38,701 nucleotides of DNA from CAYWKL01 sp964459095 (GTDB lineage: Bacteria > Patescibacteriota > Microgenomatia > Daviesbacterales > UBA10151). This document shows positions 16,796 to 24,223 of this stretch, piece by piece (the first letter of the stretch is position 1; the number at the start of each line of letters is the position of its first letter). The notes beneath the pieces are model-generated. The model was not told where the DNA came from, did not search any database, and was given only the letters and a program-made list of their open reading frames with translations. The DNA is taken from the NCBI GenBank assembly GCA_964459095.1, contig CAYWKL010000007.1, positions 1 through 38,701 on the forward strand. The letters are read 5' to 3'. Made by a program: the position numbers and the translations under genes.

Positions 16796-17904
16796 GCTAT
16801 TTTTTCAAACAGATCTAGATAATTCCTTGATATTTGATCCCAACTGTAGTCTTCTAAAGAAGGTGTTGATTTGGGTTTGGCTTTTGTAGTTAATGTTTTC
16901 ACAATTGCAAGAGCATACTCTTTATCGTTTTTTACATTAGCGTATATAGCCCTTTCTCCCAACACATCCTTTATCCTTACTCCTTTTGGAGCTACAACCG
17001 GAATTCCGATAGAGCATGCTTCCAAATAGACAAGAGGAAAAGGATCCTTATCAGAAGCCAAAGTAAACACCGCACAAGCTCTATAGAAAGACGCAATTTC
17101 ACTGTATGGAACTCTTAATATCTTGAATCTTTTCCCTAAAATTTTTTGTCCAAGATTTTTTAAGCTTGGCCTTAATGGGCCATCCCCCAAGACCAATAAA
17201 CTCCCTCTTTTAAGTCTTCCAACAGCTTTAATAGTTAAATCTATCCTTTTGGAAGGTATTAAAGCAGCTACTGTCAGAATAATGGGCTTTTTAAGGTTTA
17301 TTTTTGCTTTATTCCCTTTTTTTGAAAACTTTTTTAAATCCACCCCATTTGGAATTTCAACCACATCTAAATCCGGGAAATTTTGTCTTAGCCACTTTTT
17401 AGTGAATTTACTAAGGGCAATGTAAACATTTGGCTTTTGCTTTGCAATAAGTGGTTCTTCCCCACCATGACTTGCATATATAAAAGGAGTCTTTTTTATA
17501 AATCTTATAATTCTACAAGCTAATGCTCCCCATAATCCGTTTACAGGAAAAAGTAGGTATATTTTTTTAATTAACAAAAAAGGGAGTACACAAATGCTAA
17601 ACGTAAGAGTCTCAATTCCTAGAGGACTTAAATAAGTTGCATCTAGGATTTTCCTCAACTTCGGATTTGAAGAATATATCCAATTAGTTAAGGGATTATT
17701 TCTACTTATGCAAAAAACTTCTACTATCTCTATATTATTCTCTAGCAGCTTTCTTTGTTTCTTTAGAATTTGCATTTTAAAGCGCCCGGAAAAAATAATT
17801 ATTTTTACCTCTTTACAAAGTCTTTTTGATAGCTCAAAAACAGCGTTTTCTGCACCTCTTTCTATTTGTCCAAACCCTGGGATTAAAAAAGCAATTGTCT
17901 TCAT
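16792..17904 (-). CDS. Glycosyltransferase family 4
   Basis: This 370-residue GT-B enzyme starts with an acceptor domain (IAFLIPGFGQIERGAENAVFELSKRL). The donor half begins near residue 205 with ILTVAALIPSKRIDLTI and contains LLVLGDGP and DPFPLVYLEACSIGIPVV, an EX7E variant with Asp in the first position. ASHGGEE and PNGVDLKKF are typical linker motifs. It is two bases downstream of a GT2 and overlaps a GT39-like gene by four. A GT4 directly followed by a GT39-like gene recurs at 28029-30874, which suggests the two enzymes serve the same glycan step or carrier. Specificity is unknown. Confidence 0.87.
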   Translation of the reverse strand: MKTIAFLIPGFGQIERGAENAVFELSKRLCKEVKIIIFSGRFKMQILKKQRKLLENNIEIVEVFCISRNNPLTNWIYSSNPKLRKILDATYLSPLGIETLTFSICVLPFLLIKKIYLLFPVNGLWGALACRIIRFIKKTPFIYASHGGEEPLIAKQKPNVYIALSKFTKKWLRQNFPDLDVVEIPNGVDLKKFSKKGNKAKINLKKPIILTVAALIPSKRIDLTIKAVGRLKRGSLLVLGDGPLRPSLKNLGQKILGKRFKILRVPYSEIASFYRACAVFTLASDKDPFPLVYLEACSIGIPVVAPKGVRIKDVLGERAIYANVKNDKEYALAIVKTLTTKAKPKSTPSLEDYSWDQISRNYLDLFEKIA

Positions 17905-17906
17905 GG

Positions 17907-18743
17907 CTATTTTGCGTGTTTCCCAAAAAAAAATTTCCCAAATATTCCATATAAAATACCTGCATCAAAAATAATTTTAAAAAAGATAAAAAAGGGCTGT
18001 TTGTGTCGTATTGACTCTGTCAAACCTCTCCTTAATGAATTAGGTAAACTATGTACAAAAAGAGTGCTAAAAAAGCTCTTTAAAACTGTACCTCTTCCTA
18101 TCCATGAAGCAGATTTAAAAACCTCATTAATTGAAGATGGATTGAAATGATGGCAAATGGCATTTTTTGCCGCTTTAGCTTTTAGCCCGTTTAGCTGACT
18201 TAATACTGTAACATCTTCTCCATATCCTATATTCAAATATCCCTTTGTTTTAAAGAATGTTTTTTTTTTTTTTGCTTGGAAATTATTTGCTTCATCTTTC
18301 ATTTTTTTGTCTATGTGTAAATTTTCTGGTAAATAGTTATTTATGCTCCAGCATCTTGACCAGATATTATTACTATTTGCTACAAATTCATTTTTAGTAA
18401 AAGTAGCTTGCGCTTTTTTACTTTGGATAGGTTTTACTAAATTCTCTAGATATTTTTTATCAAATTTCATATCCCCATCTAAAAATACTAATATATCTCC
18501 ATTTGCTGCTTTAGCTCCAAAATTTCTAGCTAAAGCTGGTCCTTGATGCTTTAGTGAATATATTTTTAAATTTTTTGATTTAATTTTTTTTGTAATTTTC
18601 AACGTATCATCTGTAGAACCATCATTTACAATTATGATTTCTTTGGGTTTCAATGTTTGTTTAAGTATTGAGGTTATACAATCTAAGATATATTTTTCCT
18701 CATTGAAAACAGGGATAATTACTGAAACTTTAGGTTTTTTCAT
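17907..18743 (-). CDS. Glycosyltransferase family 2
   Basis: This 278-residue GT-A enzyme has VSVIIPVFNEEKYILDC, the IVNDGSTDDT nucleotide motif, LARNFGA, DGD (DXD, about residues 91-93) and a late acidic pair in GYGEDVTV, the presumed catalytic base region. A 14-base A run in the coding strand encodes KKKK at about residues 158-161, just before that acidic pair, so slippage there would remove the catalytic end. The C-terminus contains a weakly hydrophobic stretch. It overlaps the methyltransferase upstream by 14 bases and is two bases from the GT4 downstream. Confidence 0.87.
   Translation of the reverse strand: MKKPKVSVIIPVFNEEKYILDCITSILKQTLKPKEIIIVNDGSTDDTLKITKKIKSKNLKIYSLKHQGPALARNFGAKAANGDILVFLDGDMKFDKKYLENLVKPIQSKKAQATFTKNEFVANSNNIWSRCWSINNYLPENLHIDKKMKDEANNFQAKKKKTFFKTKGYLNIGYGEDVTVLSQLNGLKAKAAKNAICHHFNPSSINEVFKSASWIGRGTVLKSFFSTLFVHSLPNSLRRGLTESIRHKQPFFIFFKIIFDAGILYGIFGKFFFGKHAK
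18260..18273 (-). repeat. 14-base A homopolymer (coding strand) inside a glycosyltransferase gene
   Basis: Fourteen T residues on the plus strand read as fourteen A residues in the minus-strand GT2 gene, covering four lysine codons and one base on each side. It is the longest mononucleotide run I found in the window. Confidence 0.9.
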
Positions 18744-19425
18744 TTTTTTTACAAACTATTAAAAACTGTACTGCTAAACCCTCTGGCCAAAGCTTAGTTA
18801 TGTTGTACTCAAGAGACTTAAACCAAAAGAATTTTCCCAATATTTTATACAAACCCAAAAATAGGGGAAGTTGGCTAAAATTACCGATGTAATCTATATC
18901 CAGAATTTTAAATCCAGCTTTTGCTATTAGCTTACTAATAGAGGATTTTGTAAAAAATCTTAAATGAGTTCTATCCATAATACCGAAATCCTGATATTCA
19001 AACCTACCCTTAAGCAGTTGCAATCTAGAAGTAAAAAAACCAATATTAGGAATCGAGATGATGATTTTTCCGTCTTTTTTTAAAAAAGGCTTTAATTTTT
19101 CTAAAAGTACTCCAGGATTTTTTAAGTGCTCTAAAATATCGGCCAGAACAATAAGATCAAATTTGTAAAGTTTTAACTTATTTAAAGTGTCTTTATCTTC
19201 TATATCCCCTATTATTAGCTTAGAACAATATTTTTCGGCGTATTTTCTTGCCTTTGGATTAATTTCAACAGCAACAACCCTATTGTTTAATTTTTTGAAG
19301 TGTTTTGTTAAGTAACCATTTGCACAACCTATTTCTAGAATAATTTGATTGCTGGAAATTTTTTTTAATATTTTTTTATGAACACCAAACTCATCCTCAG
19401 AGAAAGAATAGATATTTTTATTCAT
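18730..19425 (-). CDS. Class I SAM-dependent methyltransferase
   Basis: This 231-residue Methyltransf_23-type protein has motif I ILEIGCANGYL and VAVEINPKARKYA as beta-2. FDLIVLADILEHL is motif IV, and SIPNIGFFTSRLQLLKGRF is followed by DRTHLRFFT. The D-R-T-H-L-R motif is characteristic of methyltransferases found among glycosyltransferases. I chose the ATG at 19425, which overlaps the preceding GT2 by eight bases. A TTG three codons earlier (19434) is possible but less likely. Glycan methylation is inferred from position between two GT2 genes. Confidence 0.86.
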   Translation of the reverse strand: MNKNIYSFSEDEFGVHKKILKKISSNQIILEIGCANGYLTKHFKKLNNRVVAVEINPKARKYAEKYCSKLIIGDIEDKDTLNKLKLYKFDLIVLADILEHLKNPGVLLEKLKPFLKKDGKIIISIPNIGFFTSRLQLLKGRFEYQDFGIMDRTHLRFFTKSSISKLIAKAGFKILDIDYIGNFSQLPLFLGLYKILGKFFWFKSLEYNITKLWPEGLAVQFLIVCKKNEKT

Positions 19426-20320
19426 ACGATCCAAATCTATTTATGTAAAAATCAAATATCCCTTTTGCAACTACAAAATTTTGATCCTTTTTATTTCCCA
19501 AATTTAGAAAACCCAAAAATAATGATGATCCTAGAAATTTAATATTTTTTAAATGATCAGAAAGGGAAAAACCTTTAAATTTGCTTTTTATCAGAAGATT
19601 ATTTCTAACTAAATAGTAAGTTGTCCGAAAATCTTTTTTTGGAAAGGCCTGGTACTTGTTTTGATGCCACATTTTAGCTCTTGGCACAAACATTATCTTA
19701 TATCCAGCATCCTTTAGGCGAAGAGTTGTATCCAAATCGTCAAAACTAAAAAAATATCTCTCATCAACAAAACCTATCTTTATAAGTGCGGAATTCCTAA
19801 TTAGTCCTGTGAAACAAACATATTCTGATTCGCGTACTTTATCATATTGACCCTTATCAATATTTCCTTCTCCAATCCTTTTAATATGAAACGTAGTTTT
19901 ATCAACTTCTCCCCAGAGAAAATGAATTTTTTTGAAGTTTTTATCTTTAAATTGCTTTCCCCCAGCAAGCGCTATTTTATTATTACTCTCCATTACTTTA
20001 ACTAACTCAAGTAGGCAGAACTTATCTAAAACTTCATCACTAGCTAAAATTAAGGTATATTTTGATTTTGAGGATTTAACAGCAATATTTACTGACGCTG
20101 GAAAACCTTCATTTTTGGGAAGTGAGATTATCTTGACTGTGGGAAATTTTTTGGAAATTGCACTCACAGAACCGTCAGAGGAACCATTATCTACTACTAG
20201 AACATCCAGTTTATCCTTGGGGTATTTTAGCTTGTAAATTGATTCAAGACATTTGATACAAGCAAATTTATTGTTCCAGTTTGTAACTGAAACAGTGATT
20301 TGTGGAAAATTAATAAACAC
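19418..20320 (-). CDS. Glycosyltransferase family 2 (rhamnosyltransferase-like)
   Basis: This 300-residue GT-A protein has ITVSVTNWNN, then LVVDNGSSDGS, NEGFPASVN and LASDE in the DXD position. FSFDDLDTTLRLKDAG supplies the late acidic cluster, followed by MWHQNKY and YYLVRNNLLI. It is the first gene of the minus-strand operon. The only in-frame start near the domain is GTG at 20318-20320. An ATG at 20326-20328 is out of frame. Upstream is a divergent promoter region of 55 bases shared with the PIG-L gene. Its sugar cannot be told from the sequence. Confidence 0.86.
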   Translation of the reverse strand: MFINFPQITVSVTNWNNKFACIKCLESIYKLKYPKDKLDVLVVDNGSSDGSVSAISKKFPTVKIISLPKNEGFPASVNIAVKSSKSKYTLILASDEVLDKFCLLELVKVMESNNKIALAGGKQFKDKNFKKIHFLWGEVDKTTFHIKRIGEGNIDKGQYDKVRESEYVCFTGLIRNSALIKIGFVDERYFFSFDDLDTTLRLKDAGYKIMFVPRAKMWHQNKYQAFPKKDFRTTYYLVRNNLLIKSKFKGFSLSDHLKNIKFLGSSLFLGFLNLGNKKDQNFVVAKGIFDFYINRFGSYE

Positions 20321-20339
20321 AGAGCCATTTTTAACAGAG

Positions 20340-20368
20340 TTGATTCCAAAAGTAAATTACAGTATAAA
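20340..20368 (+). promoter_or_regulatory. Promoter of the deacetylase/formyltransferase unit
   Basis: TTGATT at 20340-20345, a spacer of 17 bases and TATAAA at 20363-20368 form a good sigma70-type promoter on the plus strand. Only seven bases separate the -10 box from the ATG at 20376, so the expected mRNA would begin at or next to the start codon. No Shine-Dalgarno is present. Confidence 0.6.
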
Positions 20369-20389
20369 TTGATTCATGATTATTGATAA
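20361..20389 (-). promoter_or_regulatory. Divergent promoter of the 9068-20320 operon
   Basis: On the minus strand, TTATCA (20389-20384), 17 bases and TATACT (20366-20361) form a plausible promoter. Its -10 box overlaps the plus-strand -10 box, and its -35 box lies within the first codons of the divergent gene. The predicted leader is about 34 bases. Confidence 0.4.
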
Positions 20390-21080
20390 ATCCACCAAAC
20401 TCCTTGTTTTAGCTCCCCACAACGATGATGAGGCTTTACAATGTGGAGGTTTAATAGGTAAATGTCTCAAGGAAAAAGCTTTTGTATTCGTTCAATTCTT
20501 TTGTATTGGGGAAAGCAGACAACTGGTTATTAAAAATACCTCTGCTAGACAGCGTTTGAGGGAAATTGATGCGATGAAAAAATTCGCCAAAGTAAAAGCT
20601 GAAGTTATGTTTACTGAAGATGAATTTAATCGTCTAGACAGTGTTCCACAAAAAGATTTAATAGAGAAAATTGAGAATTTAATTGATAAACATAAACCAA
20701 CGATTATTGCTCTACCTTCATCTTCAAGTTATAATCAAGACCATAGGGCAGTTTTTGATGCTGCTGTCGCTGCACTCCGTCCTGTTCCAAGAAATCTAAG
20801 ATACTTTACTCCTATGATATTGGAGTGTTTTGAACCTTATTATTGGAATTTGAGAGGTTTAAAAACTCCTAACTCATATTTAGACTTAAGAGAGAGGTAT
20901 AAGAGCGGCAACTTGTTAGATTTTAAAATAGCTCTATATAAGTGCCACAAATCCCAAGTAAGATCTAACCCCTTTCCAAGAAGTCCTGAGAATTTAGAAA
21001 GACAAGCCAGGCTTTGGGGTAAAGAGATAGGAGTGGAGATAGCAGAAGCTTACCACTTGTTGCGGATGGAAATATGGTAA
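20376..21080 (+). CDS. PIG-L/LmbE-family N-deacetylase
   Basis: This 234-residue protein carries the family metal motif A-P-H15-N-D17-D18-E at its N-terminus. The distal metal histidine is in NQDH123RAVFDAA. Known members are zinc-dependent hydrolases that remove acetyl from N-acetylglucosamine on small molecules, lipid carriers or nucleotide sugars. C-terminal motifs (CFEPYYWN, KSQVRSNPFP) fit the family. It ends overlapping the formyltransferase by seven bases, so the two are co-translated. Together they suggest that an acetamido group is freed and then re-acylated with formyl. The substrate is an inference. Confidence 0.88.
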   Translation: MIIDKSTKLLVLAPHNDDEALQCGGLIGKCLKEKAFVFVQFFCIGESRQLVIKNTSARQRLREIDAMKKFAKVKAEVMFTEDEFNRLDSVPQKDLIEKIENLIDKHKPTIIALPSSSSYNQDHRAVFDAAVAALRPVPRNLRYFTPMILECFEPYYWNLRGLKTPNSYLDLRERYKSGNLLDFKIALYKCHKSQVRSNPFPRSPENLERQARLWGKEIGVEIAEAYHLLRMEIW

Positions 21081-21958
21081 AAATAGCTTTCGCTATTTAT
21101 AGATCCTGGGCATTTGAAATTTTTCAGGATATTTTAAATTATCAAAACAAAAGAGGCGATTTTTCCCTCTCAGCATTACTTACGACTGAAGCCAGAGAAT
21201 TTCCTATTGATTTAGTTAAAAAAAACAAAATCCCCATATTTGTTAACAACGCTAATAACCCCACCAGGATGAGTAAGTTTTTGAAAGAGCAGCAAATTGA
21301 TTTAATCCTTTTTTATGGCTGGTCCTGGATTGTCCCGTTAAATATTATTAATAATTTTGACTGTTTTTGTTTACATCCATCTCTGTTACCAAAATATAAA
21401 GGCGGCAGTCCGATCCAAAACCAAATACTTTCTGGTCAAAAAAGTTCAGGAATAACAATTTTTAAGATGAATCAGCATCTGGATGCTGGACCTATTTACG
21501 TACAAGTACCCATGTCGCTTTCGGGAGATATTTCAGAAATTTTTAAAAGAATGGGCAGTATCGGGGCTGCTTTAACCAGAAATCTAATGGGCGACTTCCT
21601 CGACAATAACATTGTCTTAAAACCTCAAGCAAATTTTAAAAAATATCCTGTTTTTAAGCGTCGTAAACCAGAAAATAGTAAGTTGGACTTAAGTAAAGTG
21701 AGGAATATGAAATTTGATAAATTGTATGATTATGTCAGAGCTTTATCTGACCCTTACCCTAATCTTTATCTAGATTTAAATGGGAAGAAATTATTAATCA
21801 GGAAGGTTCGGAAATATCAACGAAAATCCAGGAATGCTTTAGTTTTAAATACCCATCAAGAGAAAACAAATTCTCTAGCTGAAAAAAGATTGTTTCTGAA
21901 AATCAAAGACGGTTATGCTTATATCTCTGAATACAAACTCCTACCTAAAGCTGACTGA
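21074..21958 (+). CDS. Formyltransferase, Fmt/ArnA-like (sugar N-formyltransferase candidate)
   Basis: This 294-residue protein has the formyl-transferase core: HPSLLPKYKGGSPIQ, then ITIFKMNQHLDAGPI, and a C-terminal OB-like part (YVRALSDPYPNLYL, LLIRKVRKY). The catalytic triad of this family is Asn-His-Asp (N106, H108, D144 in E. coli Fmt). H101 and D137 keep the same 36-residue spacing, but the Asn position is C99. It is shorter and more divergent than typical Met-tRNA formyltransferase. It follows a deacetylase in a glycan locus, so an amino-sugar substrate with 10-formyl-THF is more likely than Met-tRNA. Its 3' end overlaps the convergent gene by 14 bases. Confidence 0.82.
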   Translation: MVKIAFAIYRSWAFEIFQDILNYQNKRGDFSLSALLTTEAREFPIDLVKKNKIPIFVNNANNPTRMSKFLKEQQIDLILFYGWSWIVPLNIINNFDCFCLHPSLLPKYKGGSPIQNQILSGQKSSGITIFKMNQHLDAGPIYVQVPMSLSGDISEIFKRMGSIGAALTRNLMGDFLDNNIVLKPQANFKKYPVFKRRKPENSKLDLSKVRNMKFDKLYDYVRALSDPYPNLYLDLNGKKLLIRKVRKYQRKSRNALVLNTHQEKTNSLAEKRLFLKIKDGYAYISEYKLLPKAD

Positions 21959-22796
21959 GCATTACATCGAATTCAGGGATACGAAGCTGTTTATAAAAAT
22001 TAAAATCTGAGGCCAACCGGCGATCTATTTTTCTCTTATCTTTAGTCGGTTTTATCGTGATTTTTAATTTGTATTTTAACTTAAACTTTTCTAGTATTTG
22101 ATATTTAGATAAACTTGTAGAAAAAATATGATATAGTCCTTTTTTGGGAAATTTGGAAGGATTATTTATGAGCTCCCTACATATCCTAGCGAGCTCTTTA
22201 CTGGTAATCCCATTCCAATAGTGATTCGTAAAACCTAAAACTTCTTTCTGTCTTTTAGACCACTCAAGCAAAGATAAATAATTTGCTATCTCTGGACCGA
22301 TAATAGATGTTCTGATAACAAAAGAGTCTTTGTAAGGCTCCCCAAGCATTTTAGTTAAACCATATAGATCAACTGGAGAAGGAAAGGTATTTTCAAAATA
22401 AGGGGCTCTAGTCTCGCCACTAAAAACACAATCTGTAGAAATATGAAAAAGTCTTTCTTTTAAATGAATACTAAGAAGTTGTGGGAGAGCAGAGTTTATA
22501 AGATATGTCTTTTTAACATCTCTTAAACTCAAAGGTTTAATAATCCCCGCTGCATTAATTACTACATCAGCTAAGTTTAAATGTTTTAATAAATCCTTAA
22601 ATTTTGCCAAATTCTCTAGGGTTGTAAGGTCAAAATGCACAGCTTTATGAACCTTTGCTTTCCCATATGTCTGGTAAAGTTTTCGTAAATTTTCAGGCTT
22701 TCTAAAAAAAATTACTAAATTGAAATCCTCTTTCAAAATATTATAAAGCATGCTGCCAACCATTCCTGTGCTCCCTAAAATTGCTATTTTTTTCAT
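21945..22796 (-). CDS. RmlD-like NAD(P)-dependent sugar reductase/epimerase (extended SDR)
   Basis: This 283-residue extended short-chain dehydrogenase has the nucleotide motif G8-S-T-G11-M-V-G14, then NAAGI, HISTDCVFSGE and the Y-x3-K pair in YGLTKMLGE. TDCVFSG followed by a Y/F-E-N segment resembles dTDP-4-dehydrorhamnose reductase (RmlD), which makes the final reduced deoxysugar. It follows an RmlC-like cupin by three bases, as in rhamnose-type pathways. No RmlA or RmlB is in the window, so the substrate may come from elsewhere, and dTDP-rhamnose itself is unproven. Its end overlaps the formyltransferase gene. Confidence 0.82.
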   Translation of the reverse strand: MKKIAILGSTGMVGSMLYNILKEDFNLVIFFRKPENLRKLYQTYGKAKVHKAVHFDLTTLENLAKFKDLLKHLNLADVVINAAGIIKPLSLRDVKKTYLINSALPQLLSIHLKERLFHISTDCVFSGETRAPYFENTFPSPVDLYGLTKMLGEPYKDSFVIRTSIIGPEIANYLSLLEWSKRQKEVLGFTNHYWNGITSKELARICRELINNPSKFPKKGLYHIFSTSLSKYQILEKFKLKYKLKITIKPTKDKRKIDRRLASDFNFYKQLRIPEFDVMLSQL

Positions 22797-22799
22797 AAA

Positions 22800-23276
22800 C
22801 TACCTAGGTATTATTTTCCAAATATCCCCCCATTTATATGGGTTGAAACGTTTATCATCTTTAATTGATTCTTCTAAGCTTGAAGTAGAACCACAAACTA
22901 GAATTGTCTGGTTTTCTAAAGATACCCAACCATTAGCAAAACCAGGTGGGATTATTACGAGTAATGGTTTTCTGGTTGAGGCTACAAATATGAATTTCTC
23001 CTTTGGTTTTTTAGGATTTATAGCAATTATTTTTGCTGCACCTAATACTACAAAAAAATACTTCCACTCTTTTTGATGGTAATGGAATCCTCTAATAATT
23101 CCTCTTGAGAAATTGTAAACGTAGTATACCCTTTTAATAGACAAATCTTTTCTACTGGGCAGCTCATTATCACTATCAATAAACTGAGCAAATATTCCTC
23201 TATCATCTGATGAAACACTTATCTCTTTACTGAAGGGAAGATTTTTATACGAAGTAAAGCTTTGCTTATTTGTCAT
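22800..23276 (-). CDS. RmlC-like cupin (dTDP-sugar isomerase family)
   Basis: This is a 158-residue cupin. IRGFHYHQKEWKYFFVVLG supplies H65 and H67 on the RGxH strand; H65 matches the catalytic histidine of RmlC 3,5-epimerases. IIPPGFANGW matches the P-x-G-F-A-H-G motif, but the histidine is N115. The tyrosine acid normally found after it in T-x-Y-Y is not visible (CGSTSS instead). It is also shorter than the usual 180 or so residues. It could be a 3-epimerase, a ketoisomerase-like cupin or a changed RmlC. The start overlaps the upstream epimerase stop (ATGA). Confidence 0.75.
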   Translation of the reverse strand: MTNKQSFTSYKNLPFSKEISVSSDDRGIFAQFIDSDNELPSRKDLSIKRVYYVYNFSRGIIRGFHYHQKEWKYFFVVLGAAKIIAINPKKPKEKFIFVASTRKPLLVIIPPGFANGWVSLENQTILVCGSTSSLEESIKDDKRFNPYKWGDIWKIIPR

Positions 23277-24223
23277 TTTTGTGACTTAAGAACTGATTTT
23301 AAAAATTTATCTGTATAATACAACTGGTAATTAAAATCTTTAACCTTTCCAGATAAAACAAGCTCTCTCATATCGTTAAACCCATCTTTTAATTCATAAA
23401 TATTCTTAAATGAGAACATATTTTTCTTTAAACCTTTGCTACTATCTACAAAGTAACCTAAATTATATTTGGTATTTGAATTTTTGAAAAAAATTTTGCA
23501 ATCGGTTTGAGATTGCATCATTAATGCCAGATCTTTAATCGTAAAGTTTTCAGTTGCTAAATTAATTATTCCAGTGTATTTATTATTAAGATTATCAACC
23601 ATAATTTTTCCAATATCTTTAACATGGATAAACCCTCTTCCTTTGTCTTCTTGAAATACTTCTATATAATTATCCTTTATTGCACTAACACTCATATAAT
23701 TTACAGAAATATCCATTCTAAGCCTTGAGTATCTATCTCCTAATCCGTATGCTGTACCTAGTCTAAAAATCAGTGCCTGTTTATCCTTTAAAAAACTTTC
23801 CGCTTTTAGTTTAGTTTGCCCATAAAGGGAGATTGGCTTAGTGGGAGATTTTTCAGTTACTGGCTCTTTACTTTCTCCATAAACTGCACACGTAGAAGTA
23901 AAAATAATTCTTCCTGAAAAATTGTTGGCGATCCATCGCAGGGATAATTGATTTATATCTTTTGTTAACTTAGGATCTAGATCACTAGCTTTTTCCCCTG
24001 TTATAGCTGCTAACCAAATAATATGACTAAAATCCGGCAGAATTTTTTTTAGTTTTTTATGGTCTCTTATGTCACCATACAAAAAACTCACAGGTTTTAA
24101 GAAATGGTTTTCATAAGTTAAATTATCATAAACTATAAACGGTATTTTCTTCAAAATAAGCTCGTCAGTTACAGTTCCCCCAATATATCCTGCCCCACCA
24201 ACTACTAAAACTTTTTTTATCAT
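23273..24223 (-). CDS. NAD-dependent sugar epimerase/dehydratase (extended SDR)
   Basis: This 316-residue SDR has the NAD motif VVGG9AGYIGG, then FTSTCAVYGESKEP (S/T site) and YGQTKLKAE as Y-x3-K. RLGTAYGLGDRYS and GFIHVKDIG are substrate-domain motifs of UDP/GDP/dTDP-sugar epimerases and dehydratases. It has no close signature of RmlB or GalE that I can name. It lies between a GT2 and the RmlC-like cupin with four-base overlaps on both sides, so it probably works on the same nucleotide sugar as the next two genes. Confidence 0.84.
   Translation of the reverse strand: MIKKVLVVGGAGYIGGTVTDELILKKIPFIVYDNLTYENHFLKPVSFLYGDIRDHKKLKKILPDFSHIIWLAAITGEKASDLDPKLTKDINQLSLRWIANNFSGRIIFTSTCAVYGESKEPVTEKSPTKPISLYGQTKLKAESFLKDKQALIFRLGTAYGLGDRYSRLRMDISVNYMSVSAIKDNYIEVFQEDKGRGFIHVKDIGKIMVDNLNNKYTGIINLATENFTIKDLALMMQSQTDCKIFFKNSNTKYNLGYFVDSSKGLKKNMFSFKNIYELKDGFNDMRELVLSGKVKDFNYQLYYTDKFLKSVLKSQK

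Noticed and set aside
20326..20328. ATG as start of the GT2 gene at 19418-20320
   Set aside because: It is eight bases from the GTG and out of frame. Reading from it gives no GT2 sequence.
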